A stretch of DNA of 64,000 bases from assembly GCA_030431525.1 (NCBI GenBank), contig JAUIJC010000011.1, positions 1-64,000 of the forward strand, written 5' to 3'. Below the pieces are notes generated by a model. That model had not been told where the DNA came from. It saw nothing but the letters and a program-made list of their open reading frames with translations, and did not search any database. The position numbers were made by a program, and so were the translations under genes. Positions within the stretch are counted from its first letter, which is position 1, and each line of letters opens with the position of its first letter. Positions 32,808 to 40,239 of the stretch are shown here, piece by piece. This stretch comes from Bacteroidia bacterium (GTDB lineage: Bacteria > Bacteroidota > Bacteroidia > Cytophagales > JAAEPT01).

Positions 32808-32915
32808 TGTGCTGGGCTGTTAATGCTTTAAATGTGTGCTATTTTGGTACTAGAAGGGGGTGTGAATTGGTTTTTTTAAAAATGGTTTTGTAAAACACAC
32901 ATAAATCTTTGTGTG

Positions 32916-33287
32916 TTAAACAATAAATCGTTCATAAAACATGTGTATTGTGGCTATCCATGATATTAATAGATATAAAATGGCTTTCAGGAACATAAAT
33001 CTTGTAATAGTAATTTCAGATGTATTTCCGTATTTACTCTCGACTAAATGCGAGCCTAAAACGACAATGGTCAAAATCACCACAAACATCACAAAAAAGT
33101 ACCAGCTGTTTTTGAGGCTTGGCACTGTGTTGTAGATGAAAAAAGATAACTCTCCCCACCAATACAAAATTGGAAGTACTACTAAAAGACTAAAAATATT
33201 TCCAGTAGCCAGACTAACCTCTATGGAAGGATTCTTTTGATTCCTTTTTAAAAAGAACCATCTAAGTATTTGGTATAATGAAATCAT
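32916..33287 (-). CDS. Orphan three-helix membrane protein of the repeat-separated island
   Basis: This 123-residue product has three hydrophobic segments: IFSLLVVLPILYWWGELSF, SWYFFVMFVVILTIVVLGS and FLKAILYLLISWIATIHMF. A basic N-terminus precedes them. No family or motif is recognised. It is A+T-rich and is bounded by repeat copies A and B. It is the third of three unrelated small genes in one orientation. Confidence 0.65.
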   Translation of the reverse strand: MISLYQILRWFFLKRNQKNPSIEVSLATGNIFSLLVVLPILYWWGELSFFIYNTVPSLKNSWYFFVMFVVILTIVVLGSHLVESKYGNTSEITITRFMFLKAILYLLISWIATIHMFYERFIV

Positions 33288-33354
33288 AGATCAATAATTA
33301 AAAAATCACAAGACATGCGCCCAATGAACCAGATTGTCTGCATTTGAGCTATAA

Positions 33355-33456
33355 TCTCGAGCGTGTTTTCTAACGCGTTCGAAACAGTGAATAGCATTTT
33401 CAATGCTTCGATATAGGCTGTTCTGGACCGTTTCGGGCGCCCTTCACAAGCGCCCG
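33355..33456. repeat. Island repeat, copy B (complete bipartite inverted repeat)
   Basis: The left arm 33355-33387 matches the left arm of copy A at 27 of 33 positions, including CTCGAGCG and CGCGTTCGAAAC. The right arm (33425-33456) folds as GGGCGC...GCGCCC and complements the left. It lies between the last orphan gene and the M16 peptidase gene and marks the end of the island. Confidence 0.85.
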
Positions 33457-33482
33457 AATAATTACAGTCCTCTAAAATCCCC

Positions 33483-34733
33483 TCAAACCTCCTCCGTCTG
33501 ATTGCTAATGTACCAAAGCGTTGAGCAGTTGGTCTCGACCAATACCTTTTCGGCAACGGCGTTGATTTCCTCCTTGGTGACGGCCTGAATCATTTCGGCC
33601 TCTTGGTTCACCAAGTTGGGATCGCCCATGGTGGTGGCGTAGGCCAAGGATAGGCAACGTTGCATCAAGTCCACCTGATTGAAGACCAAGTGGGCTTCGG
33701 CCTCATTTTTTACTTGGAAGAGTTCCTCGTCGGTGACAGGGTGGCGCTTGGCTTCCTGTAAGAGGAGCTCCAAGGAAATTTCTGCTTCCTCAAAGGTGAC
33801 GCCCTCGTTGAGCGTACCGCTGAAGATGAACATGCCTGGATCAAAGGAGCTGGAATGCCCCATGTGGATGGAGTTGAACAGGCGTTTTTCCTGCACGAGC
33901 TTTTCATAGACCCGCGAGGATTTTCCACTGCCCAAAATATCTCCCAAAAGTTCTACTGGATAGTAGTCAGGGGAGTTGTGGTCACAGCTGTGCCACACCT
34001 TGTAGATGGCGTTCAGAGGAACGTCCTTCTCGATTTCCATGAAGCGCGCCTCGGTCTGTTTTGGCTCCTGAGGGATGTTACGCTCGTATTTTTCTCCGGC
34101 AGGGATGGGACCGAACCATTTCTCTGCCAATTCCTTCACCTGCTCGGTGGTTACATTGCCACCCACGACCAATACGGCGTTCTGTGGGTTGTAATGCTTT
34201 TTGAAGAAGGCATTGACCTCCTCCAAGGTAGAATCCTCGATGTGGGAGATTTCCTTACCGATGGTCGGCCAGTTGTATGGGTGCTCCTTGTACACCATTG
34301 GGCGGAGCTTCAGCCACACATCGCCATAAGGCTGGTTGAGATAGCGCTGTTTGAACTCCTCAATGACCACCTTTTTTTGGATGTCCAATTTCTCTTGGTG
34401 GATATCGAGCCCGAGCATGCGGTCCGATTCCAGCCAGAATGCGGTCTCAAGATTGACGGCAGGGAGCTGGATGTAATAGTTGGTCACATCCGGCGAGGTG
34501 AAGGCATTGGATGATCCGCCGACCTTTTGGAGCTGGCTGTCGAAGTCCTTGATGTTGACGGAGCCCTCGAACATCAGGTGCTCAAAGAGGTGGGCAAAGC
34601 CTGTTTTATTGGGGTCCTCGTCCTTGGAACCGACGTCGTACATCAGGTTCATCACCGCCATTTGGGTGTTTGGGTCTTCGTGGACGACAACCTTTAAGCC
34701 GTTGTCAAGCGTGAAAGTAGAATATTGGACCAT
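33483..34733 (-). CDS. M16-family zinc peptidase (insulinase/PqqL-like)
   Basis: The 416-residue protein has the inverted zinc motif HLFEH in KTGFAHLFEHLMFEGS near residue 48, with a downstream EEVNAFFKKHYNPQNAVLVV segment typical of M16. The C-terminal domain (YYPVELLGDILGSGKSSRVYEKL) is the usual inactive half. No signal peptide is visible, so it may be cytoplasmic. Many Bacteroidota have two adjacent M16 genes; only one is here. The family degrades peptides. A repeat-rich intergenic region lies upstream. Confidence 0.93.
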   Translation of the reverse strand: MVQYSTFTLDNGLKVVVHEDPNTQMAVMNLMYDVGSKDEDPNKTGFAHLFEHLMFEGSVNIKDFDSQLQKVGGSSNAFTSPDVTNYYIQLPAVNLETAFWLESDRMLGLDIHQEKLDIQKKVVIEEFKQRYLNQPYGDVWLKLRPMVYKEHPYNWPTIGKEISHIEDSTLEEVNAFFKKHYNPQNAVLVVGGNVTTEQVKELAEKWFGPIPAGEKYERNIPQEPKQTEARFMEIEKDVPLNAIYKVWHSCDHNSPDYYPVELLGDILGSGKSSRVYEKLVQEKRLFNSIHMGHSSSFDPGMFIFSGTLNEGVTFEEAEISLELLLQEAKRHPVTDEELFQVKNEAEAHLVFNQVDLMQRCLSLAYATTMGDPNLVNQEAEMIQAVTKEEINAVAEKVLVETNCSTLWYISNQTEEV

Positions 34734-34772
34734 GTGTTTCTAAATGGGGGAGAATCGCGAACGGCGAATGGT

Positions 34773-34902
34773 TTTGTACAATGTATCGTGTATTATGTAT
34801 TATGATGCCCTATCAATGAGGATATTATATCTAATACATTGTACCTAATACAAAAATGCCAGAAGTCTGTCATTGTACGTGATACACGATACATTGTACA
34901 AA
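34773..34902. repeat. TGTACAATG-family inverted repeat with perfect 21-bp outer arms
   Basis: Bases 34773-34793 are the exact reverse complement of 34882-34902. Further TATTATG and TAATACATTGTA words lie inside, so the element seems to be a nested or double copy. It lies in a 593-base gene-free region upstream of the M16 gene that is occupied almost entirely by four different repeat families. Confidence 0.92.
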
Positions 34903-34992
34903 CCTCCGAACTGGAGGACGAAATTACCTTCCCTAGGCTTCAAAACAAAAACATTGGATAATCCCTTTGCCCGTCCGAACTTGCAATATATT

Positions 34993-35018
34993 GTAGCGAC
35001 AAGGCACTGCCTTGTCTC
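34993..35018. repeat. GACAAGGCANTGCCTTGTC palindrome, copy 2
   Basis: GTAGCGACAAGGCACTGCC and its complement, as at 31652 and 46243. Confidence 0.9.
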
Positions 35019-35047
35019 CATATTTGTAGGCCAGCGATCAAGTTTTT

Positions 35048-35126
35048 AACCACGGAGAGAAGGAGAAAGGGAGGCATAATTTGATACTATGTTTTCAAAC
35101 CCTTTACTGCCCCTTATCTCCGTGGT
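35048..35126. repeat. ACCACGGAG-family inverted repeat, copy 3
   Basis: The left arm AACCACGGAGAGAAGGAG pairs imperfectly with the right arm CCCTTATCTCCGTGGT, with internal degenerate purine-rich words. Same family as 5318-5433 and 6575-6665. Confidence 0.8.
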
Positions 35127-35157
35127 CATTATTTGATGGCTAAAGTTATGTAGGCTG

Positions 35158-35265
35158 TCACCTGCCAACAGCCAGAGGCTTTGGCAGTGTGATTTATTTC
35201 AAAGCGCGATTGTTCATATCACCTGCCAAAGCTTACAGCTGTTGGCAGGTGATATGAACAATCGC
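35158..35265. repeat. CACCTGCCAA inverted repeats: degenerate copy plus hairpin with perfect 24-bp arms
   Basis: Bases 35206-35229 are the exact reverse complement of 35242-35265. The loop itself is a small palindrome (AGCTTACAGCT). A degenerate hairpin with the same words (CACCTGCCAACAGC and GCTTTGGCAGTGTGA) lies just before it at about 35158-35194. It is the last repeat before the E1 dehydrogenase gene. Confidence 0.93.
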
Positions 35266-35326
35266 TCTGCGTAACTTCCGTCCGTTCCCTGACCTATAAC
35301 AGTTGATTCAACAGGCTGTACTCATA

Positions 35327-37300
35327 ATGACTTTCGAGCGAAAAGACCTCTCTGATAACCAATTGTTAGGCCTTTATCAGGCGTTGCTGGTGCCACGTTT
35401 GATCGAGGAAAAAATGTTGCTGATGCTCCGGCAGGGCAAGATTTCCAAATGGTTCTCGGGTTGGGGGCAGGAAGCCACTTCCATTGGAGCCACCTTGGCC
35501 TTGGAGGAGGATGAGTACATTTTGCCGATGCACCGCAACCTTGGGGTGTTTACGGCCCGCAATGTGCCGTTGGAGCGCCTTTTTGCCCAGTTTCAGGCCA
35601 AGCCCTTGGGATTCACCAAGGGGCGTGACCGTTCGTTTCATTTCGGTTCCCAAGACCATCATTTGGTGGGCATGATTTCCCATCTCGGGGCACAGCTTCC
35701 TGTGGCTTGTGGTGTGGCTTTGGGCGAGAAATTGTCGGGGAGGCAAAAGGTGACCTTGGCCTTTACAGGCGATGGAGGCACCAGCGAAGGGGATTTCCAC
35801 GAGGCGATGAACGTGGCCTCTGTGTGGCAGTTGCCCGTCATTTTTGTGGTCGAGAACAATGGGTATAGCATTTCCACCCCGACCGAAGAACAATTCAACT
35901 TTGACAGTTTTGTGGTGAAGGGGCCGGCCTACGGCATGGAGGCGGTCAGCATCGACGGCAATAATCTGCTGGAGGTGTATCATACCATCCGCGAGTTGGC
36001 GGAGGATATGCGCCAAAATCCTCGACCAATTCTTGTGGAGGCGCGGACGTTCAGGATGCGTGGTCATGAGGAGGCTTCGGGCACGTGGTATGTGCCTGAA
36101 AAGGAGTTGGACGCATGGGCGCAGAAAGACCCTGTGGATAACTTTGAGCAGTTCTTGGTGGTTTCCGGCATTGCTGGCTTTGAGGCCCTCGGCGAAATCC
36201 GAGAAAAGGTGAAGGAGCAGATTCACCATGGTTTGGAGCTGGCTTCGGAGAGTCCGTCGGCCATTCCTTCCAATGAGGAGCATGATGTGTATGCGCCCCA
36301 TATTCAAGAGGTGAAAGCGCCACAGTCATCGGCCGTTTCCGAGAAGCGATTTATTGACGCCGTTTCAGATGGACTTCGTGAGAGCATGGAGCGCTATCCT
36401 GAATTGGTGTTGATGGGCGAGGACATTGCCGAATATGGAGGTGTCTTCAAGGTGACCGAGGGTTTGTTGGATGCCTTTGGCAAGGAGCGTGTGCGCAACA
36501 CGCCTACTTGTGAGTCGGGCATTGTGGGCGCAGGACTTGGATTGGCGGTCAAAGGCTATAAATCTGTGATTGAATTGCAGTTCGCTGATTTTGTCAGCTG
36601 TGCCTTCAACCAGATTGTAAACAACTTGGCCAAGGCGCATTACCGTTGGGGCCAAAACGCCGATGTGGTGTTGCGCATGCCGTGTGGTGGTGGCGTAGGT
36701 GCAGGGCCGTTCCACTCGCAGAGCAATGAGGCGTGGTTCTTCCATACCGCAGGCCTGAAAGTGGTTTATCCTTCCACGCCGTATGACGCCAAAGGCTTGT
36801 TGAATGCCTCCATCGAGGACCCGAATCCTGTGCTTTATTTTGAGCACAAGGGCATGTATCGGACCTTGAAGGATAATATCCCAGATGAGTATTACACCGT
36901 GGAGATTGGTAAGGCCCGATTGGCTAAAGAGGGCAATGAGCTGTCGGTGATTACCTACGGCATGGGTGTGCATTGGGCCATGGCCTTTGCCGAGGAGCAT
37001 CCAGAAATCAGCATTGAAATCATTGATTTGAGAACGCTTTTGCCGTGGGATAAGGAAGCCGTTCAGGCCACCGTTGAGAAAACGGGTAAGGTGTTGGTGC
37101 TTCATGAGGATACCATGACCGGAGGCATTGGGGCGGAAATTTCCGCGTGGATTTCGGAGCATTGTTTCCAGTCTTTGGATGCGCCAGTAAAACGTGTGGC
37201 GAGTTTGGATACGCCTGTGCCGTTTGCGAAGGCTTTGGAAGAGGAGTTCTTGGCGAAGAAAAGGTTGGGGGATGGGATTCAGGAATTGGCTGAATTTTAA
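35327..37300 (+). CDS. Branched-chain 2-oxo acid dehydrogenase E1, alpha and beta subunits fused
   Basis: This 657-residue protein (ATG at 35327) joins the E1 alpha and beta chains. The alpha part (about residues 1-320) has the thiamine-diphosphate motif LAFTGDGGTSEGDFHEAMN to VVENN, and TFRMRGHEEASG. The beta part (about 340-657) begins KRFIDAVSDGLRESMERYPE and holds VLMGEDIAEYGGVF, ELQFADF, RMPCGGGVGAGPFHSQS and the transketolase C-terminal segment VLVLHEDTMTGGIGAEI. The fused form is common in Bacteroidota and probably decarboxylates branched-chain or similar 2-oxo acids. E2 and E3 are not in the window. Confidence 0.93.
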   Translation: MTFERKDLSDNQLLGLYQALLVPRLIEEKMLLMLRQGKISKWFSGWGQEATSIGATLALEEDEYILPMHRNLGVFTARNVPLERLFAQFQAKPLGFTKGRDRSFHFGSQDHHLVGMISHLGAQLPVACGVALGEKLSGRQKVTLAFTGDGGTSEGDFHEAMNVASVWQLPVIFVVENNGYSISTPTEEQFNFDSFVVKGPAYGMEAVSIDGNNLLEVYHTIRELAEDMRQNPRPILVEARTFRMRGHEEASGTWYVPEKELDAWAQKDPVDNFEQFLVVSGIAGFEALGEIREKVKEQIHHGLELASESPSAIPSNEEHDVYAPHIQEVKAPQSSAVSEKRFIDAVSDGLRESMERYPELVLMGEDIAEYGGVFKVTEGLLDAFGKERVRNTPTCESGIVGAGLGLAVKGYKSVIELQFADFVSCAFNQIVNNLAKAHYRWGQNADVVLRMPCGGGVGAGPFHSQSNEAWFFHTAGLKVVYPSTPYDAKGLLNASIEDPNPVLYFEHKGMYRTLKDNIPDEYYTVEIGKARLAKEGNELSVITYGMGVHWAMAFAEEHPEISIEIIDLRTLLPWDKEAVQATVEKTGKVLVLHEDTMTGGIGAEISAWISEHCFQSLDAPVKRVASLDTPVPFAKALEEEFLAKKRLGDGIQELAEF

Positions 37301-37396
37301 AAGATAAAGAGGGGAGGTGCTGATGCTTAGTGGTTTGTGGGAATAAGGGATTCGAACTTTTTGTATTTTTAGGGGATTTGGTTGGTGAAAGTACTT

Positions 37397-37538
37397 GGGG
37401 TCAACCCCACCCTAACCCTCCCCTTTCTAAGGGGAGGGGAATGTTACAGCAAATACTTGCCAATTAATAGTTGTCAGATATGGGCTGATGGTTTCTCCTC
37501 CCCTTGGATAAGGGGAGGACAGAGGAGGGGTTGACCCA
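37397..37538. repeat. CCTCCCCTT/AAGGGGAGG repeat in two inverted hairpins
   Basis: Two small hairpins (CCTCCCCTTTCTAAGGGGAGG, one base longer than it needs be, near 37419-37440, and CCTCCCCTTGGATAAGGGG near 37498-37517) are framed by GGGGTCAACCCC and GGGGTTGACCCA at the outer ends. The whole is an inverted pair. This style of repeat is widespread in Bacteroidota. It occupies part of a 443-base gene-free gap. Confidence 0.88.
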
Positions 37539-37594
37539 GCCCAGTATGATTTGAATCAATTATCGAAATCCGTTCAATACCGTTAAATAAAAAA

Positions 37595-37646
37595 ACATGA
37601 ATGGGTTTCCGCCCATGTTATGTCGGGCAGACACGCAGGTCTGCCC
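37595..37646. repeat. Two adjacent palindromes (ACATG..CCCATGT and GGGCAGAC..GTCTGCCC)
   Basis: ACATGAATGGG pairs with CCCATGT, and immediately after it GGGCAGAC (37625-37632) pairs perfectly with GTCTGCCC (37639-37646). Both lie in the gene-free gap between the E1 gene and 37744. Confidence 0.8.
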
Positions 37647-37743
37647 CTACAGCAGGATTGCATTTCATTTGAATTCCATCACCATTTTTTTGTGTTATAA
37701 ATAATAGACGGGAGAATTTCCTTTCCCATTAAAAATATTCGCC

Positions 37744-38670
37744 ATGAACGCATCCATGACATTTTACCCCTCCTTCGTAAAAAAGGAGCTCAAGAAGATG
37801 CCACGACAATTGCGGGCAGAGTTTGAACATCGCTATGGAAACGAGAAGCGACAGGTGGTTACCGCCTATATGCTTCATATTTTTTGTTTTGGAATGGCGA
37901 CTTATGCCTACCGCGGAAAATGGCTATGGCAGATTGCCTATTGGTTAGTGTGGGCCTTGCCTTTCGTGTATTGGTACCATGGGGATTACACCGATGGTTG
38001 GGGCTTTAGTAAAAGCATTATCGGAGGCTTGTTCTTGATGGGGCCACCACTATTTTGGTTTTCGGGCATTTTTGTGATGCTCTTTGCAGGAGTGCGTCAA
38101 GACAATGCACAGCTTGCCAATCGGATTTTGGATGAGGTGGCGAACAATACAGAGCCTCTGCATTGGAAGATTCCTTATGACCCGTTGCACCTCCGTCCAG
38201 AGAATTTGTCTAAAAATTACCTCGTTGATTTTGAGCTGAAAACATGGCAGGTTACCCGCGTTATTCAGCAGGATTGGGAGGATAATACTTCTTCCCGTTT
38301 ACTAAGCCTTCATTCCGAAGGTGAAAATCGCCTCCTCCTGATTAGGCATCATAAAAAGGAAACCCGCTACTTTGTAGGAGAATCCGTAGATGTCCGTCAG
38401 TTGGACCGCCGAGTGGATTTCCAAAACAGTCCCAGACAGGTGCTGAGCTATCATGGCAAGCAGTTTTATGGTGAGGACAGCCGTGAGGGCGTTTCCTTTG
38501 TGATGGAGGAAAAACGCACGCCACAGCGCCTACATTATTGGGACTATTTCGATAAATCAGGGGAGGAAGGCATCACCATTGCCCGCCTCTCGGACAAGGA
38601 AATCTTGGCTTATCACTGGCACAAGGCTGATGAGATGGACTTCACGGAGATTCTGCCAGTGAAGAACTAA
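37744..38670 (+). CDS. Membrane protein with DUF4178-like C-terminal domain
   Basis: The 308-residue protein has a basic N-terminal cytoplasmic stretch and three hydrophobic segments (AYMLHIFCFGMATYAY, IAYWLVWALPFVYWYHG, IGGLFLMGPPLFWFSGIFVML). A soluble C-terminal half with many strands follows: LLLIRHHKKETRYFVGES, LSYHGKQFYGED, HYWDYFDKSGEEGITIARLS and ILAYHWHKADEMDFTEILP. The last part resembles DUF4178. TM2-like N-terminal segments are possible. Monocistronic and flanked by repeats. The function is unknown. Confidence 0.6.
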   Translation: MNASMTFYPSFVKKELKKMPRQLRAEFEHRYGNEKRQVVTAYMLHIFCFGMATYAYRGKWLWQIAYWLVWALPFVYWYHGDYTDGWGFSKSIIGGLFLMGPPLFWFSGIFVMLFAGVRQDNAQLANRILDEVANNTEPLHWKIPYDPLHLRPENLSKNYLVDFELKTWQVTRVIQQDWEDNTSSRLLSLHSEGENRLLLIRHHKKETRYFVGESVDVRQLDRRVDFQNSPRQVLSYHGKQFYGEDSREGVSFVMEEKRTPQRLHYWDYFDKSGEEGITIARLSDKEILAYHWHKADEMDFTEILPVKN

Positions 38671-38688
38671 CTTTAAGGGGTAAAAATG

Positions 38689-38752
38689 GATGCCAGTATC
38701 AGGACACAAGACTTTCCAATTAAGCTGAGTCTTGTGTCTTGATACTGGCGTC
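38689..38752. repeat. TATCAGG/ACACAAGA-family inverted repeat, copy 1
   Basis: Arms 38689-38713 and 38728-38752 pair at 23 of 25 positions (both differences allow G-U pairs). The words CAGTATCAGG and ACACAAGAC are shared with 47091-47139. It separates the 37744 gene from ispF, both on the plus strand. Confidence 0.92.
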
Positions 38753-38789
38753 TTGTATCTACCTTTTCTTATACTTTAAGCATTTTAAA

Positions 38790-39272
38790 ATGAATTACAG
38801 AGTAGGGATGGGCTATGATGTCCATCAATTGGCCGAGGGAGAAGAGTTTTGGTTGGGAGGTATCAAGCTGGATCACAGCAAGGGAGCTGTAGGGCATTCG
38901 GATGCTGATGTGTTGATTCACGTGATTTGCGACGCCTTGTTGGGTGCTTGCAACATGCGTGATATCGGCTATCATTTTTCAGACACCGATCCACAGTACA
39001 AAGGCATTGACAGCAAGATTTTGTTGAAAGATGTTGTGAAGTTGATTCGTGAGGCAGGCTATGAAATTGGAAACATTGACAGCACCATTTGCTTGCAACG
39101 CCCAAAGGTGAACCCACATATTCCTGATATGCGCCACTGTTTGGCTGAGGTGATGGAGGTGCCAGAGGATGTTGTTTCCATCAAGGCTACGACCACCGAG
39201 CGTCTTGGCTTTGTTGGCCGTGAGGAAGGCGTTTCAGCTTACGCTGTAGTCTTGGTTCACAAAAAGGATTAA
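38790..39272 (+). CDS. ispF: 2-C-methyl-D-erythritol 2,4-cyclodiphosphate synthase
   Basis: The protein (160 residues from the ATG at 38790) is the usual IspF length. The metal ligands are in MGYDVHQL (Asp10 and His12) and in GHSDADVLIHVICDAL. Further motifs are IGYHFSDTDPQYKGIDS, NIDSTICLQRPKVNPH and KATTTERLGFVGREEGVSA. It carries out the fifth step of the non-mevalonate isoprenoid pathway. An in-frame start at 38739 would include repeat sequence and is rejected. Confidence 0.96.
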   Translation: MNYRVGMGYDVHQLAEGEEFWLGGIKLDHSKGAVGHSDADVLIHVICDALLGACNMRDIGYHFSDTDPQYKGIDSKILLKDVVKLIREAGYEIGNIDSTICLQRPKVNPHIPDMRHCLAEVMEVPEDVVSIKATTTERLGFVGREEGVSAYAVVLVHKKD

Positions 39273-39314
39273 TAAGGACAAAGCGCCCCATTTGATTTAG
39301 TAATTCCCACTCGT

Positions 39315-40184
39315 ATGCTCACGGAAAAATACCTCAACCCCTTTACGGACTTTGGCTTTAAGAAGCTGTTTGGCGAGGAACCGAATAAGGAGTTGCTCAT
39401 GGATTTCCTGAATGAGTTGCTCCGTGAGCAGGAGGGTGAAATCCGCAATCTTACCTTTCTGCGGAATGAGCATTTGGGTTCCACGGATATAGACCGCAAG
39501 GCGATTTTTGATTTGTACTGCGAGAACGAGCGTGGAGAGAAGTTCATTGTGGAGTTGCAGAAGACCAAGCAGAAGTTCTTCAAGGACAGGACGGTCTATT
39601 ACTCCACCTTTCCGATTCGTGAACAGGCCGAGCGTGGGGATTGGGATTTCGAGCTGAAGGCTGTTTACACTATCGCCATTCTTGATTTCGTGTTCGATGA
39701 GGACATGGACGAGCCTGAGAAGTATCGTTACGATGTCAAGCTCACCGACATCGGGAATAACAAGGTGTTTTATGACAAGCTCACTTTTATTTACTTGGAG
39801 ATGCCCAAGTTCAATAAAGAGGTCGATGAGTTGAGCAATAGATTTGAGAAATGGCTTTACGTCTTGCGCAACCTGAACAAGTTAGAGCGTATTCCCGACA
39901 AGATTCGTGAACGTATTTTTGAGCGACTCTTTGAGGTGGCCGAGATTGCGCGTTTCACGCCTGAACAGCTCCATTCTTACGAGGATAGCTTGAAGTATTA
40001 CAGAGATTTGAATAACTCCATGGATACTGCAAGAGAGGAGGGGCGAGAGGAAGGACGAGAGGAGCGTGATGTTGAGATTGTTCTGCGTTTGAATGAGAAA
40101 GGCTTTTCAATAACCGAAATCTCAGACATGACAGGCTTGACGGAAGAGCGAATCAAAGCTATTTTGTCTAAAGACAAAAACTGA
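39315..40184 (+). CDS. Rpn-type PD-(D/E)XK nuclease / putative transposase-family protein
   Basis: The 289-residue protein opens YLNPFTDFGFKKLFGEEPNK, the standard start of PDDEXK_2 (Rpn) proteins. The catalytic core is IFDLYCENERGEKFIVELQ, with the D-x-ExQ pattern of the restriction-nuclease-like fold. The last 60 residues (AREEGREEGREE, then IEIVLRLNEKGFSI-like and ITEISDMTGLTEERIKAIL) make a charged helix and a helix-turn-helix-like segment. Rpn proteins promote recombination and often occur in several variable copies per genome. The gene lies between ispF and proB and does not look disrupted. Confidence 0.88.
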   Translation: MLTEKYLNPFTDFGFKKLFGEEPNKELLMDFLNELLREQEGEIRNLTFLRNEHLGSTDIDRKAIFDLYCENERGEKFIVELQKTKQKFFKDRTVYYSTFPIREQAERGDWDFELKAVYTIAILDFVFDEDMDEPEKYRYDVKLTDIGNNKVFYDKLTFIYLEMPKFNKEVDELSNRFEKWLYVLRNLNKLERIPDKIRERIFERLFEVAEIARFTPEQLHSYEDSLKYYRDLNNSMDTAREEGREEGREERDVEIVLRLNEKGFSITEISDMTGLTEERIKAILSKDKN

Positions 40185-40239
40185 ACGTAGTGAGCAATAA
40201 AACGCTCAATGGAATGACACCCGACGATAAATTATCGTG

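Noticed and set aside
32643-32831. A 62-codon open frame on the plus strand
   Set aside because: It reads through repeat copy A and lacks independent coding signs.
31656-33482. A classical integron cassette array
   Set aside because: No integrase is in the window and the repeat ends do not carry a clear RYYYAAC/GTTRRRY pair. The cassette-like layout is kept as a finding, but the integron label is not supported.
33284-33556. A 90-codon open frame on the minus strand
   Set aside because: It is made of repeat copy B and the antisense end of the M16 gene; the protein-like similarity to the frame at 32643 comes from the repeat itself.
37340-37360. A GGGATTCGAACT motif like the T-arm of a tRNA
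   Set aside because: No acceptor, D-arm or anticodon arm can be folded around it.
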